DNA from: Adiantum capillus-veneris
Lineage: Eukaryota > Streptophyta > Polypodiopsida > Polypodiales > Pteridaceae
DNA: 64,000 bases
Direction: 5' to 3'
Assembly: GCA_014529385.2 (NCBI GenBank)
Contig: CM043952.1
Location: 149,385,057-149,449,056, forward strand
The first letter of the stretch is position 1. Each line of letters opens with the position of its first letter. The translations under genes were made by a program, and so were the position numbers. Under the pieces are notes generated by a model. That model ran no database searches. It saw nothing but the letters and a program-made list of their open reading frames with translations, and was not told the origin of the DNA. Below are positions 25,101 to 36,411 of this stretch, one piece after another.

Positions 25101-26121
25101 TACGCAGTAAAGCAATTTTAGCCTCATTGCGACTTGCATAAAGACTAGCTAGAATATCCCAAGCCTGTTTTGCAGATTTTGCAAAACGGATGGGAGGAAC
25201 AATGATGCGCTTCACAGACAAGGCAATTAATGCATGAGCCCGCGCATCCTTAACATCCCAATGAGCTTGTTTTGCCGTAGGCAGAACAACTCTAACAGCA
25301 GCAATCCTTGCAGCAAGACCTGCAACATCCTCAACATTGCCTACATCCTCCGAACCAGGACGTACATCAATGCCCTGCACAATGTTCCAGACGCCCTTTG
25401 ACACAAGAACATGTTGCATCATATAAGCCCACATAGGGTAGTTGTCCCCATCCAACTGTCCTCAACAACAAACATCTTGAACACATCTATGTTGTTGTTG
25501 TCAGCCATGGTAAGTGCTGCACCTGATGTGAAAACTGCCCGAAAATAGGAGAAATGGAGCGGGAACAACACGTGCTATATAGCACAAACCGTAGATGACT
25601 ATAAGGCACCTGTTATGCAGAAAACGACACTGACAGAAATTCTGCACAAAATGATGAAATAGCATGTGCAGTGCTGCCTGTAGTGGAAACGGAGGCTGAA
25701 ATGAGCCCGAATCATTCTGAGCAGACTAAGCTCTACGAGCTAACCCGAAGTATTTGTCGACCTGCGAACGCTCACCAAAGCTCACTGAAATCGGAGAAAG
25801 GGAGCATGCGTGTGCTGGAGCAGCTGGCGACTAAGCCCGGGAGGATGCAACCTGCTCTGATACCAATTGTTGGAATTAGGGTTGCAGAGAAACACACACA
25901 GCTTGGAGAAGACGAAGGGAAACACACACAGCTTGGAGAAGACGAAGGAAGCTCAAGGCACACAATAGAGAGTGTATTACTTAGCGTGCAATGGAAAGAT
26001 AGATAGCCCTGGAGTGATGGGCGTATATACAATGCGGGGAAAAAACCTCCTAAAGAGGGAAAAAATGCCCCGGCGGTCCTAGTGTGTTCACACACATCAC
26101 TACCACATGTATATGGTAACA
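22146..26121 (-). mobile_element. Ty1/copia retrotransposon C, left part (inverted)
   Basis: Reading on the minus strand from 26121: 5' LTR, primer site TTGGTATCAGAG at about 25856-25867, and gag (long frame from 25455 starting MDGDNYPMWAYMMQ). The zinc knuckle CHYCKPNDHLIKSCPK, protease DSGATKHITSH and integrase follow, then RT as far as YVDDLLITGP. It is almost identical to element B over this whole stretch. The coding region has only a few breaks, fewer than B. Confidence 0.93.
25868..26121 (-). repeat. 5' LTR of copia C
   Basis: On the minus strand it starts TGTTACCATATAC and ends TTCCAACA. It is 254 bp, longer than its sister at 28302-28527. The difference comes mainly from a tandem 30-bp duplication (25889-25918 and 25919-25948). 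The flank beyond 26121 is the target duplication, read as caaga on the minus strand. Confidence 0.92.
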
Positions 26122-26126
26122 TCTTG

Positions 26127-27305
26127 TAGGTCTCGGCTATACTCATCTGCAATGAAGATCTTCCCGTGTACCTTAAGTAGCAGGGGATTTTTGGATCTTC
26201 CCTCAATTAACTCAAAAGGTGCTTTTCCCGTGGAGGTATGTGCAATATTAGTGTAGGCATACTCCACTAAGGGTAAGTACTTCTCCCATTGGGACCTTTG
26301 ATCTACTTCCATTACGTAGGCTTTTAGCAGATCAAGAATTGCTAGTTTAGCTATTTCACTTTGGCCATCCGTTTGAGGGTGATAGGCCAAAGAGAAGTTT
26401 AACCTTGTCCCTAGATTCTCAAAGAGACCCTTCTAGAAATTATTGGTCATTCTAGGATCTCTATCTGATACTATGGACATTGGCAAGTCATGGTACTTGA
26501 AGATTTGCGATATGAAGAGGGTTGCCATTTGATGGGCTTTGATAGTCTTTTTCACAGCTATAAAATGAGCTTGTTTGCTGAACTATCTACTATCGTCCAT
26601 ATTTTCATATTTCTATGGATAGACTTGGGTAATCCAAAGATAAAATCCATGGATATGCTCTCCCACGGTGAATTACGGATTGGCAAAGGTTGAAGAAATC
26701 CAGGTTGCTTCCCTCTATCAAACTTCGTATTTTGGCATACCACACATTTAGAAACATACTCCTATATGTTTGCTTTCATGGCAGGCCAATAGAAATATGT
26801 TTCTATCCCCTTTAGGGTAGACTGAATCCCTCTATGCCCCACATAAGGAGGAGCATGAGATTCATACATTACTTTCTCACGTAGTGAGTTATTAGCACAT
26901 AGTCTATTGCCATAGTGAAGATAATCATCTTGTAAGATAAATGGTTCCTCTTTCTTCCCTAGTGCAAGAGCTGATCACATCTCTAAAATCGTGATCAATA
27001 GCATACTCATCTATCATAGAAGATAGATCATTGTGAGTTGCTATGGAAACCGCATTCACTCTCAAGCGTCTTGAGAGTGCATCGACTACTTGATTATGCT
27101 TGCCAGCAATGTGAGTAGTATGAAAATGAAATTGCGAAAGGAAATTTGCCCACCTCATTTGTTTGTCGGAGAGCTTGGTCCGCAGAATGAAAGGAGTCCC
27201 CAATAAATAGGGCTTCCACGAGTCTAACGCATGTAGAACTGCGAGGATTTCCTTTTCATTTATACCTAGAGCTTGCTCAACAGGGCTGAGCCTTCGAATT
27301 TCATA
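26127..27305 (-). pseudogene. RNase H and integrase part of gypsy G1 (inverted)
   Basis: From 27305 downward the minus strand encodes RNase H (EKEILAVLHALDSWKPYLLG, KQMRWANFLSQFHF, GKHNQVVDALSRR). Integrase pieces follow (NSPWESISMDFIFGLPKS near 26660, MAYHPQTDGQSEIA near 26390). It ends at the copia C target site. Domain content and spacing match G1, which lacks these parts on its plus-strand side. Confidence 0.86.
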
Positions 27306-27309
27306 GGAT

Positions 27310-28301
27310 ATTGCTGAATTTAAGACTGATTTGAATGATACTTGCAAGATGAAAGATTTGGGGCTATTGCATCATTACTTGGGTATACAGTTTAAGCAGT
27401 GTGATAGTGGTATTGCCTTGTGTTAGAAAAGTTACATAGAGACATTGCTATGTAAGTTTGGACTTGAGGATTGCAAACCTATTGCCATTCCCATGGAAAC
27501 AGGTTTGAAGTTGAGTCTACATGATGCTGGTGATCCTGCTGATATCACTCTTTACCAAACTGCTATTGGTTGCCTCATTTATGTATGCAACAGGAGGCTG
27601 GATATTTAGTTTGCAGTCTCACATGTCAGCAGTTTCATGCATAGCCCAGGGTCTAAGCGTTGGCATGTTGTCAAGAGGATTTTTCACTACTTGAGTGGCA
27701 CTTTACATCTTGGTTTGTTTTATCCCAAAGGGGGGATCATTGTCACAAGATTTGCATGCTTTTTCGGGACTCAGATTGGGCCGGTTGTTTTGACGAATGA
27801 GTGTCCACAAGTGGTTTTTGTTTCATACTTGGCAACTCATGCATATCATGGTTGAGCAAGAAGCAACCTACTGTGACCACTTCCAGTTGTGAGGCTGAGT
27901 ACAAGGCAGTCTTCACATGTACGGTTAAGTGTGCATGTCTCATACGCCTTATGGTTGATTTGGGTGTTGGACAGGACAATGCCAACACTATCTACACTGA
28001 CAGTCAGAGCGCATTGACAATTGCAAGGAACCCAATTTTTCATTCTCGCACAAAGCACATTGAGGTGCATTACCACTATGTCAGGGAGAGGCTCTCAGCA
28101 GGAGAGATCAGCTTGGCTTATGTGCCAACACAGGACAACCTTGCAGATCTTTTCACAAAGGCATTGTCTCGTGAGAAGCTTGAAGCCTTCCCCAAAGCTT
28201 TGGGCTTACTCCCCTTTGTGGACTGATTATGTCCTTGGGGCATGGCACTTCCCTTTACTCATGTGCCAGCACTCATTCACCGCATCACTCCAGGGGGGAT
28301 T
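27310..28301 (+). mobile_element. Ty1/copia retrotransposon C, right part (RT end, RNase H)
   Basis: It begins in RT shortly after the YVDD region (IAEFK, MKDLGLLHHYLGIQFKQC) and runs through RNase H (SSCEAEYKAV, YTDSQSALTIARNPIFHSRT) to LGLLPFVD. By eye this arm is closer to element D (42000-42901) than to B, unlike the left arm. Several breaks are present. Confidence 0.88.
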
Positions 28302-28527
28302 TGTTACCATATACATGTGGTAGTGATGTGTGTGAACACACTAGGACCGCTGGGCATTTTTTTCCTCACTAGGAGGTTTTTTCCCCCGTGCATTGTATAT
28401 ACGCCCATCACTCTAGGGCTATCTATCTTTCCATTGCACACTAAGTAATACACTCTCTATTGTGTGCCTTGAGCTTCCTTCATCTTCTCCAAGCTGTGTG
28501 TGTTTCTCTGCAACCCTAATTCCAACA
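28302..28527 (+). repeat. 3' LTR of copia C
   Basis: It starts TGTTACCATATACATG after a CCAGGGGGGATT polypurine tract and ends TTCCAACA. It is followed by the target duplication caaga (28528-28532), after which G1 integrase sequence resumes. Confidence 0.93.
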
Positions 28528-28532
28528 CAAGA

Positions 28533-29433
28533 ATCTTTCCAAAAGATTAAGGAAGATATCTCTATCTCACAGCAAAGGCAAAAGGCTGTTGCTGATAAGC
28601 AAAGAAGAGCCCAAGTCTTAAAAGAAAATGATTGGGTCTTGCTTAAATTTCCCAAGGTTCATTTAAGGCACACGATGGGCAAGAATCCTACGGGACACCA
28701 AAGTACTATGCTAAATTAGTAGAAAGGTACTATGGTCCCTTCCAGATTCTTAGAACAATCAATGAGATGGCCTATCAACTGAAGTTGCCCAGTCATTGGC
28801 TCATACACAACGCTTTCCATGTGAGCCTACTAAAGCCTTACAAAGGAGAGCCACCTCAAGGACCAACTATTGAAGACCCACCAGAGATCAAGGACCAAGA
28901 AGAGGTGCTGCAGCCTAAGTCCATTCTCCAACATGAAGACAAGGTATTGAGAGGTGGTAAGATTATCGACGGTATCTTATTAAGTTTAAGAACTATCCTT
29001 TTGAAGATGCTCGATGGATGCAAGGCATACATTTAAAGGATAACCTAAACCTTGTCAATGCTTACAATGCTTCCTTAGAGTAAGCAAATGTAGAAATGTT
29101 TAAATGAACAAAGTTTTAGTCTTATAAGACTCTCTTTTTATTTATTGTGCAGAAATGATAAGAAGTATGCATGCTTAGGATCAAGTTTGCATAGACGACA
29201 TCTTCGAAACACCAAGTAGAGCTTATCACTCCACTATGGAAGATTGATAGGACTAATGCGCATACATGCTTGCGGTAGCTTAGGCTCTCAAGCGCCAAAT
29301 GGATTAGTCATCTGAAACAATATTTTGTAGGGTAAGATAGGGATCCTCTACTCGCTAGAAAAAGGACTAATGAATAGGCTTTATCTTTTCTACCCCATAG
29401 TCAAGGACGACTATGATTTCAAGAGAGAGGTAA
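28533..29433 (+). pseudogene. Integrase C-terminus and 3' leader of gypsy G1
   Basis: ADKQRRAQVLKENDWVLLKF, YYGPFQILRTINEMAYQLKL and HWLIHNAFHVSLLKPYKGEP are the C-terminal integrase region of plant gypsy elements. A chromodomain-like end follows (PKSILQHEDKVLRGGK). About 400 bp of non-coding DNA leads to the 3' LTR. Confidence 0.85.
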
Positions 29434-29804
29434 TGTCATAATACCTAATATCTAATTCTTCTAAATGATTTTCTCATGTTAAACTGATCATTTAATATGG
29501 GGAAGTACCAGGGAGAAAAAGCTAGAATATTGGTTAGGCTGGCAGACCGGTCACAGTAGGGGTCCAAAGGAGGTAAAATAGGGATCCAAAGGGGGGGCCA
29601 TCTATAAAAGAGCAATGTGTATCAATGGGCTTCAAAGACCCTAAGGTTCAACCCATTAAGACTTCCAAAATGCTAAGGTTCCAAAATTTAAAGGTAATGT
29701 CCAATGGTCAAGCTTAGGGTAAATTGGATGCTTTCCACATCCCTATCCTTGACGGGGTGATCCCTTTTAGTAGGGGATGAGAGAGAAAAACACACACACA
29801 CACT

Positions 29805-29831
29805 ATGGTACTATAGGTATTCTAGTTACTA

Positions 29832-29869
<38 letters not shown>

Positions 29870-31910
29870 ACACACACACATTGATCTTGCCCGAAAATTG
29901 ATGGGATACCTTTTACTGCTCAAAACATGCCATATAAAGACTATGGGACCCAGCCCCTGAATAATAAAGCTTATAATGTTTTCCTTGGAGTGTTGAGCGT
30001 GATGAAAGTCTCTGTTCTCATTATGCCGAGAAGGCGGCCTCTTCTCCCTGGCTATGGATCTCCCTCTCAAGGGTATCTGCGTGCCATTTGATGCTACCAC
30101 ACATTCACAAAGGAGGGCGGCTCGGGTCACTCATTACTCAAGCTCAGAACACTGGCAGTCCACCCTCTATTTAAACAAGGTGAGGGCGCACCTTGCCCCT
30201 CACTTAGACAGTGATTATTTTGTTGTGTTTTTGTCTAAGAGGATTTACTGCCTGCTTCACGAATAGAGCTATGGATCTCAAGTTTTTTTCTGGCCTAATC
30301 TTGCCTCGCTACCGGTTATGATTAAAATTCAGAGCAGTAAGCAATACCCTGCCATTTTGTTAACACATTAGGGAAAGAGATTCTCGATATACATTGTGGT
30401 GGTTTTTGTTGCTTGCAGTCGTGACTGGTTTTTTTCAACATACGCTAACTGTGGTTCTTGTACACTATGCATACTACTCATGAACATTAGGTTATTATGG
30501 TACTTAGCATGGAAAATGGTTGCTAAAAATGGTTGGCATCTACTGCTTGATTACATTCGAGGGAAATTAAAAAGGGTTTTTTCCTACTATTTTTGTGGAA
30601 GGAAATTGTGTGCAACATGGCTTTATACTACTATGTGACCATGTAACTTTGGATTTTTTCAAAGCCGCTGTCTACAGGGTTTTACCAACTACAGACAGCA
30701 CCTATTTTTGGTAATAACTGGTTTGTTTTCAATAAATAGGGGTTAGTCTTGGCCTTTGTAGCATCTGAGGCGCTGGGTACCTTGTAATACTGTGCGTACT
30801 CACATTCTGAGAAAAGTGGACATCATTTACACTTGGCAATATGGCTGGGTATAACCCACCATTTTGGGACTGCTAATGGTTGATGAAATGGTTCTCTGTT
30901 CTAGTCTTTCTGAAGGTAAGTATATGGCAGTTTTTGGCTTAGCATGTGTATGGAAAAAAACCAAGCAAGGGCTTTGAAAAGGTTGTACCTCGTATAAGGA
31001 TGGATTCCTACCAATGATTCAACTGTTGGTATTATTATATGGCATGTTGTCTACCACTTTTGTCACCTAGAAAAACCTGCCGTATGGAGGAAATGCTAAA
31101 CTTTTGTACGACTATTTTCGGACCCATGTACTAGTCTATGTTGCTTTCATGGGTAGGAATATGATCCCTTACATTCTTTGAACGACCTGATCATTATGAT
31201 TGATTGCAACATTGCTTTACAGCATTTGCATTCACAGTTTGTCCTTGTTTTTGGACGGGCTAGGCCTCTACCACTTGGGCTAGCTATTAGTTTATGACTG
31301 ATAAGAATAGATTGCATTGGACTCCATTTGTAACAGTAATGCAACATCAGTTCTATACTTAGAAGGAAATATCTTTGCTTAATTACCAATAGAACCTCAC
31401 TAATATGACAAATAAATAAACTCATAAAGTTTGTTTTCTTGGGGGATTATGCCACTCAGATTAGAAGAGGAAATCTTTCACTTAGATTAGAAGTAATAAT
31501 TAAACTTATAAACACAAAGGTTTTACTATTGATCGAGCTTGTTTGAGGTTAAAAAAATTGTAAGATGGACATGGATAACAACTGGTATGGTCCATTGGTA
31601 CCTGTAAAACACATCCAAGGCTAATTGAATTGTTGTATTGTTTGGATGGATGCAGGTAAGGACTCTATCTTATCTTGGAAGGTTTTTTTACTTTGGCAAG
31701 CTACCCTACTCTGGATGGAACATTCACTGATGACTTGGGAAGTTCTTTTACTTTCTGCATACTGAAAGGGGATCTCTTTCCTACAAACATTGTACTTAAA
31801 TGATTATAATACTGAGTTGTTTTTGTACATATCTATTCCTTGATTCCATTGCCAGCTGTCTTTTGAATGTAAAAATTCAATTATGTCTTATTGTTTAAGA
31901 TTTAACAGCT
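29805..31910. mobile_element. Unclassified 2.1-kb insertion in the G1 3' LTR
   Basis: ACACACT occurs on both sides (29798-29804 and 31911-31917) as a 7-bp target duplication, although it lies in a CA-rich place. The insert starts ATGGTACTATAG and holds 37 C in a row at 29833-29869. It then has about 2 kb of AT-rich DNA without recognised coding domains, inverted ends or LTRs. A plus-strand frame of 70 residues (30054-30266) has no known match to me. Confidence 0.5.
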
Positions 31911-32395
31911 ACACACTTGCAAGCTCCCTTTACACAAAGGCATAGTGGACACATGTCAGCTCCCTGGCCCAGTTGCCCCCAAGGTGCATTCAAATCCTAT
32001 TGGATAGCCATAGAGGTGGACCAATGAGAATTAGGCTAGAGTAAATTTAGTTTAATTCATTTGAAAACACTTGATAAAAGAACCAATGGAAATTAAGCTC
32101 CCTAGAAGACTATTGGACAGTCTCCCAAGGGGTCCAATGAGCATTTAGCAGCCCAATGGCTTGCCTGATTCTTATTGGCCAGAAGACTAAGGGGTCCAAT
32201 GAGAGTTTAATTACATTATTTAAATACCTAAAGCTTTCACAAAAGGGGAAAGGGGGACACATGTCACAAGGCTATCACTTATGCTTCATAATGGTCATTG
32301 GCTAAGCTTTGTAGGGTCCAATAGGATGCCAGCATGTGCAATTAGCAAGAGGGGTCGACCAAGAGAGAGAAGGGGCTGATTTTTGCAAGGCATTA

Positions 32396-32425
32396 TCACA
32401 CACATGCACACACACACACACACAG

Positions 32426-32460
<35 letters not shown>
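32396..32460. repeat. (CA)n microsatellite in the G1 3' LTR
   Basis: CA units interrupted by TGCA and GG. It corresponds to the pure CA array at 15775-15818 in the 5' LTR. Confidence 0.93.
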
Positions 32461-32464
<4 letters not shown>

Positions 32465-33162
32465 CTCGTGTGTGGAGTAAACAAGACTATCTCCTTCTCA
32501 AGCTTTAATGGAAATCTCATCATCTACTCCAAGCTTGTGACAAGGGAGGCCTACACCAACAACTCTTGGCTTTGTGATGCAAATCCAACCAAGAGCCAAG
32601 CTCCAATGCATGCTCATCTCCTCTACCATGCTAATTACTAAGCCATGCTAAGCTATTATGAGTGATTATGTGAGGAGACATACTTCTTTCTCGTAAGAAT
32701 ACTCCTTCTTCCCTCTCGATCTACTCTCATGCCCTGCTAGCTCTCACCATCTTCAAAGGTGTGTGAGGTCTTGGGTCTGAGACCGTGAGGGAATTGATGT
32801 TGTGTTTTACAAGTGTGAGCTTGGTGCTTGAAGCTTCCATCTTCATTGCACCAGCAAGTTATTGAAGGAACACAAAGTATTGTATTGTAAAATGTCTTCC
32901 TTGATGGGGGAAACCTATAATACAAAGCCTTTTGGAGGGGGGACCGGCTCCATTCAAATCGGTCCTCAATTGTTGTCAATAGCTTAATTTATCTCTCTTT
33001 TTGAAGTATTGGTCATGCCTATCTAACTAGGTGTTATGCTTTTGTTTCTCTCTCCATCCAAGCACTCTTGCTATGCTCATTAGGAATCTATTCTAATGAA
33101 ATGCTCACTATGTCTATGTTATTTTCCGCTACACACAAGTTACTAGACCATTAAATGTTACA

Positions 33163-34565
33163 CTATCTAGGAGAGAATTAAGCAAGCAGCCTTGAAAGAC
33201 CCAGATTAGCAACAGTTATCCTTATAAATTCAACAAGGTATAACACCTGAAGCAAAGATCATCTCGATAAAGGATTACTCTGCTCAAGAGGGATGTCTTT
33301 ATTTATGACAGAGGCTTTGTGTACCTAAGGACAGACACTGAAGAAAGCAATCTTATTTGAGGCTAATGATAGCCCAACTTTAGGACACCCTGGGTATGCA
33401 AAGACCTTAAATGTTGTTAGGAGAAGCTATTTTTGGCTAGGTATGAAGGGGGATGTTCTTCTCTATGTGAAGCAATGTCTCTCCTGCCCCAACGGATTAA
33501 AGGTAAAAGAATCAAACTACCTAGACAACTTCAACCCCTTGGTATACCTCAAATGTATTGGAAATGTATCAATATGGATTTTGTTATTGTTTACCCATTG
33601 TTGGAGGCTACGGTTCAGTATTTGTTGTTGTTGATATGCTTAGTAAGGTGGCTCACTTAATGCATGCGAAAAGTACCTACATTGCTTTTGATATTAGCTA
33701 AATCTTCATGAAGGAGATCTTTAGACTTCATGGTCTACCTAAGAGAATTGTCAGCGACATGGATGCAAAATTTACCTGAAAATTTTGAACTTCACTCTTT
33801 CAAGCCATTGGAACACAATTGTGTTTTAGCACAACATATCATCGTCAGATAGATGGTTAGATTGAAAGAGTAAACCAGGTGATTAAAGACATTCTTAGAG
33901 CATATCGTTCACAGGAACCAAAGAAATGGATCCAATATCTTCATTTGGTTGAATATGCCTATAATGCCTCTGACCATAGACATGCCACCATTTAAGGCTC
34001 TTTATGGTTAAGAATGTTTGGCTCCATTAAACTTCTCAGATCCTACTATCAAGGTAGAAGACTCAAAGCAAATGCTCGAAGACATGGAAGCTCAGACCAA
34101 GGCAATTCATAAGGATATTCAAGCTGCTTTGGATAGACAAAAGTTATGCAAATAAGAGGAGATCAGACCGAATCTTTAAAGAAGGAGACAAGGTATTCCT
34201 TAGAGTCGGGCCCAAGAAAAGCAACCTATCTTTGGGAAAGTACAAAAAGCTTAGCCCAAGATATTGCGGACCCTATGAGATTGTTAAAGAAATAAGTGAT
34301 CAAGCTTACAAGCTAAAGTTACCTTCTAACCTCAAACTTCATGATGTCTTCCATGTTAGTCTACTAAAATCTTATGTTCCTAACCCCGATCACCTTTTGG
34401 ATATTAAACAAATAGTTGTTATGACCCAAGGAGTCCTTGAACTTCAACTTGACTATATCCTAGAAACTCAAGAAATTAGCAAAGGAGTAGAAAAACCAAT
34501 GAAACATCAGTGCCCCAGAAAGGTAATTAAAAGAACATTAGTGCCCCAAAAAGGTAATTAAAAGA
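33163..34565 (+). mobile_element. Gypsy element G2, right arm (integrase)
   Basis: G2 resumes right after the G1 target duplication. Translation gives integrase core pieces (LSKVAHLMH near 33630, GLPKRIVSDMDAKF near 33740). The C-terminal region follows (PRYCGPYEIVKEISDQAYKL, HDVFHVSLLKSYVPNP near 34340). Many breaks show that it is older than G1. A 3' LTR matching the sequence left of 6077 was not found. Confidence 0.8.
34508..34565. repeat. Two-copy short tandem repeat
   Basis: Two units of about 29 bp share AGTGCCCCA and AAGGTAATTAAAAGA. They lie at the end of the G2 coding remnant. Confidence 0.7.
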
Positions 34566-34930
34566 CACTCGACATCATCATTTATTGCACAATCTACTTT
34601 AGCTGGAATCAATTGGATTCAATAATTCAATTCTTCCTTATAGTAATCCAAGAGAAGGATGTGATAAAAGTTTTGCTTTTCCTAGGATAAAAATGGTTAT
34701 TGTGACACAATATCCAAGAATATGATCCCTGTTTTTACCTCAAAAGTTTATCTTGATTTGTTGAAGCCACAAGTGGCCATACATGAGAGGACGGTCACTC
34801 TACAAGAGGACTTGCTATGTTTTATAATCATTGGGTATTATTGTCAATTGAGATATCACTTATCACGCTATCATGAAATGATCATTGCAAGTTGGGGGGC
34901 ACAATTTAGGCATCAGGCAGGGCACTTGTT

Positions 34931-35070
34931 GTGAAGTGCAATTTTGCGAGCTCAACCTATACAAAAGTATGGAGGCTTGCATGCCTCATGCAAGTCGATT
35001 GTGAGGTGCGATTGTGTGAGCGCTCAACCTGTACAATCTTATGGAGGCTGCATGCCTCATCAAATGCATG
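34931..35070. repeat. Diverged two-copy tandem repeat of about 70 bp
   Basis: Both units read GTGAnGTGCnATT, then GAGC.CTCAACCT, TATGGAGGC and GCATGCCTCAT in the same order and spacing. Differences are spread along both, so the duplication is old. Confidence 0.75.
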
Positions 35071-35236
35071 CCCAATTGTTACCTTTCAAAGCATTTGCAT
35101 GGGATTCAATGTGCCTTGTCTAGTACTCACAAGTGATTCTACGCATTGTATTTTGCTCAGGAGTCATAATGATGTTGTGTGGTAAATGTGAGTTAATCCA
35201 ATGAAAAGTTGCAAGTTGTAGGTCGAGCCTCGAGGA

Positions 35237-35238
<2 letters not shown>

Positions 35239-35283
<45 letters not shown>
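35239..35283. repeat. (TC)n microsatellite
   Basis: About 22 uninterrupted TC units. Confidence 0.97.
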
Positions 35284-35286
<3 letters not shown>

Positions 35287-35661
35287 GTCTCTTGCCTCTG
35301 CAATGCCCACTTTGCCTCTTGCCACCTATGTTCATTGCTATATTTTTCTACTTGACTGGAAGTCTAGACGAGTGCTCTTCTGTGTCAATCTATGTGACTC
35401 ACCCTACTCCTACTGCCTGAACTTTTCTGCCTAGTACCAATGTAGAGACAACCATTTTTGGACCTCTCCATGGCCTCGTCTCAATCTATGAGAAGTAGCT
35501 ACCATAGTAGCAAAACCTACATTCAGTCATACGTAGTGCTGATATGTAAGAGGCGAAACCTGTACTGTAGAGCGGATTATTTGGAGTAAGGGAATTGGAA
35601 TCAACGTAGGGTTTGGCTTGGCGTAGGTGAGCACATTGCAAGAAATGGTCGATCATTTGGC

Positions 35662-35663
<2 letters not shown>

Positions 35664-35746
<83 letters not shown>
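35664..35746. repeat. (GA)n microsatellite
   Basis: About 41 uninterrupted GA units, very long for a perfect dinucleotide array. A second short GA run lies at about 35929-35946. Confidence 0.97.
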
Positions 35747-35748
<2 letters not shown>

Positions 35749-36411
35749 ATGAGGGAGCCAAAGGCTGCATTTGTAGACACGTGGTTGACTTGTTCATATA
35801 TAGTATAGATAGTGCATAGGAGCAGATACAAAGATGACAATACAAGGTAGATTAATAGTTCTAGTTTTGTTTGACATGTTTATTGCCTAGGGAAGAGTGA
35901 AGGAGAGAGAGAACGAGATTATAAAATTGGAGAGAGAGAGAGAGAGTGCTTGCACTTATCGTCAGTGTGCTATTTTTGGCACATTGCATTCATGATGTTT
36001 TGTATACAACACAAAGACCTCACAAAAAACATAAAGTGGGTCATAATTTTTGTAGTTTAATGTTTTTTATTATATTTTAAAATACTATTTTTCATTATGT
36101 ATTGGTCCATTTTTATGTTATGTTTATAAAAAAAAGAAAACATGCAAGTTTCCTTGCATGGGGAGCTTGCACAATCCTCCCCAATTTTATGTAATATGAG
36201 GGAACGTGCAGTGTTCAAGAGAAAAATGTGGCATAGCTTACTCACCACATGTTTTGATGTCCCTCGTAGATATACGTAACTTGCCTTTGACCTTTTGTGT
36301 TGTCTCTACTCCTGTAAGATGATACCATCATTGTAAGTAGGTTGTCAAATTCCAAGCATAAGTAATTGCATCTAGAGAGAGTGCGTAGCGTCACAATCAA
36401 TGTAAACATAA

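Larger units (their letters stand above)
22145..27309. other. Inverted segment carrying parts of copia C and gypsy G1
   Basis: Left of about 22145, G1 reads on the plus strand. Between about 22145 and 27309, both copia C (22146-26121) and G1 RNase H-integrase sequence (26127-27305) read on the minus strand. Right of about 27310, copia C and then G1 read plus again. Both elements change direction at the same two places. The copia target duplication caaga appears once inside the segment in reverse (26122-26126) and once outside (28528-28532). This fits an inversion after copia C had inserted into G1. Confidence 0.82.
14895..33162 (+). mobile_element. Ty3/gypsy element G1 with nested insertions
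   Basis: Two long LTRs (14895-16521 and 29434-33162, the second enlarged by an insert) enclose a primer site, gag, protease, RT, RNase H and integrase of Ty3/gypsy type. The 5-bp flanks are ctata and ctatc, a near-perfect target duplication. G2 pol sequence lies on both sides, so G1 inserted into G2. Later events added a 2.0-kb unclassified insert, copia C, an inversion of about 5.2 kb and a 2.1-kb insert in the 3' LTR. The coding part is broken many times. Confidence 0.88.
29434..33162 (+). repeat. 3' LTR of gypsy G1, split by an insert
   Basis: LTR sequence runs 29434-29804 and resumes at 31911/31918-33162, matching 14895-16521 in order. It ends ATGTTACA. The sequence in between (29805-31910) is an insertion. 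Confidence 0.9.
34566..36411. other. Unassigned DNA with simple repeats
   Basis: No gene is seen. The stretch holds a two-copy tandem repeat (34931-35070), a (TC)n array (35239-35283) and a (GA)n array (35664-35746). A palindrome of the form TTTCCTTGCATGGGGAGCTTGC lies in the AT-rich part near 36150. It may include decayed 3' sequence of G2. Confidence 0.5.

Noticed and set aside
35486-35845. Ser/Leu-repeat protein on the minus strand
   Set aside because: It is only the translation of the (GA)n array. The same applies to frames at 44236-44689, 44769-45142, 50468-50734 and 52495-52701.
34690-36400. 3' LTR of gypsy G2
   Set aside because: No sequence here matched the stretch left of 6077, so an LTR pair could not be supported.
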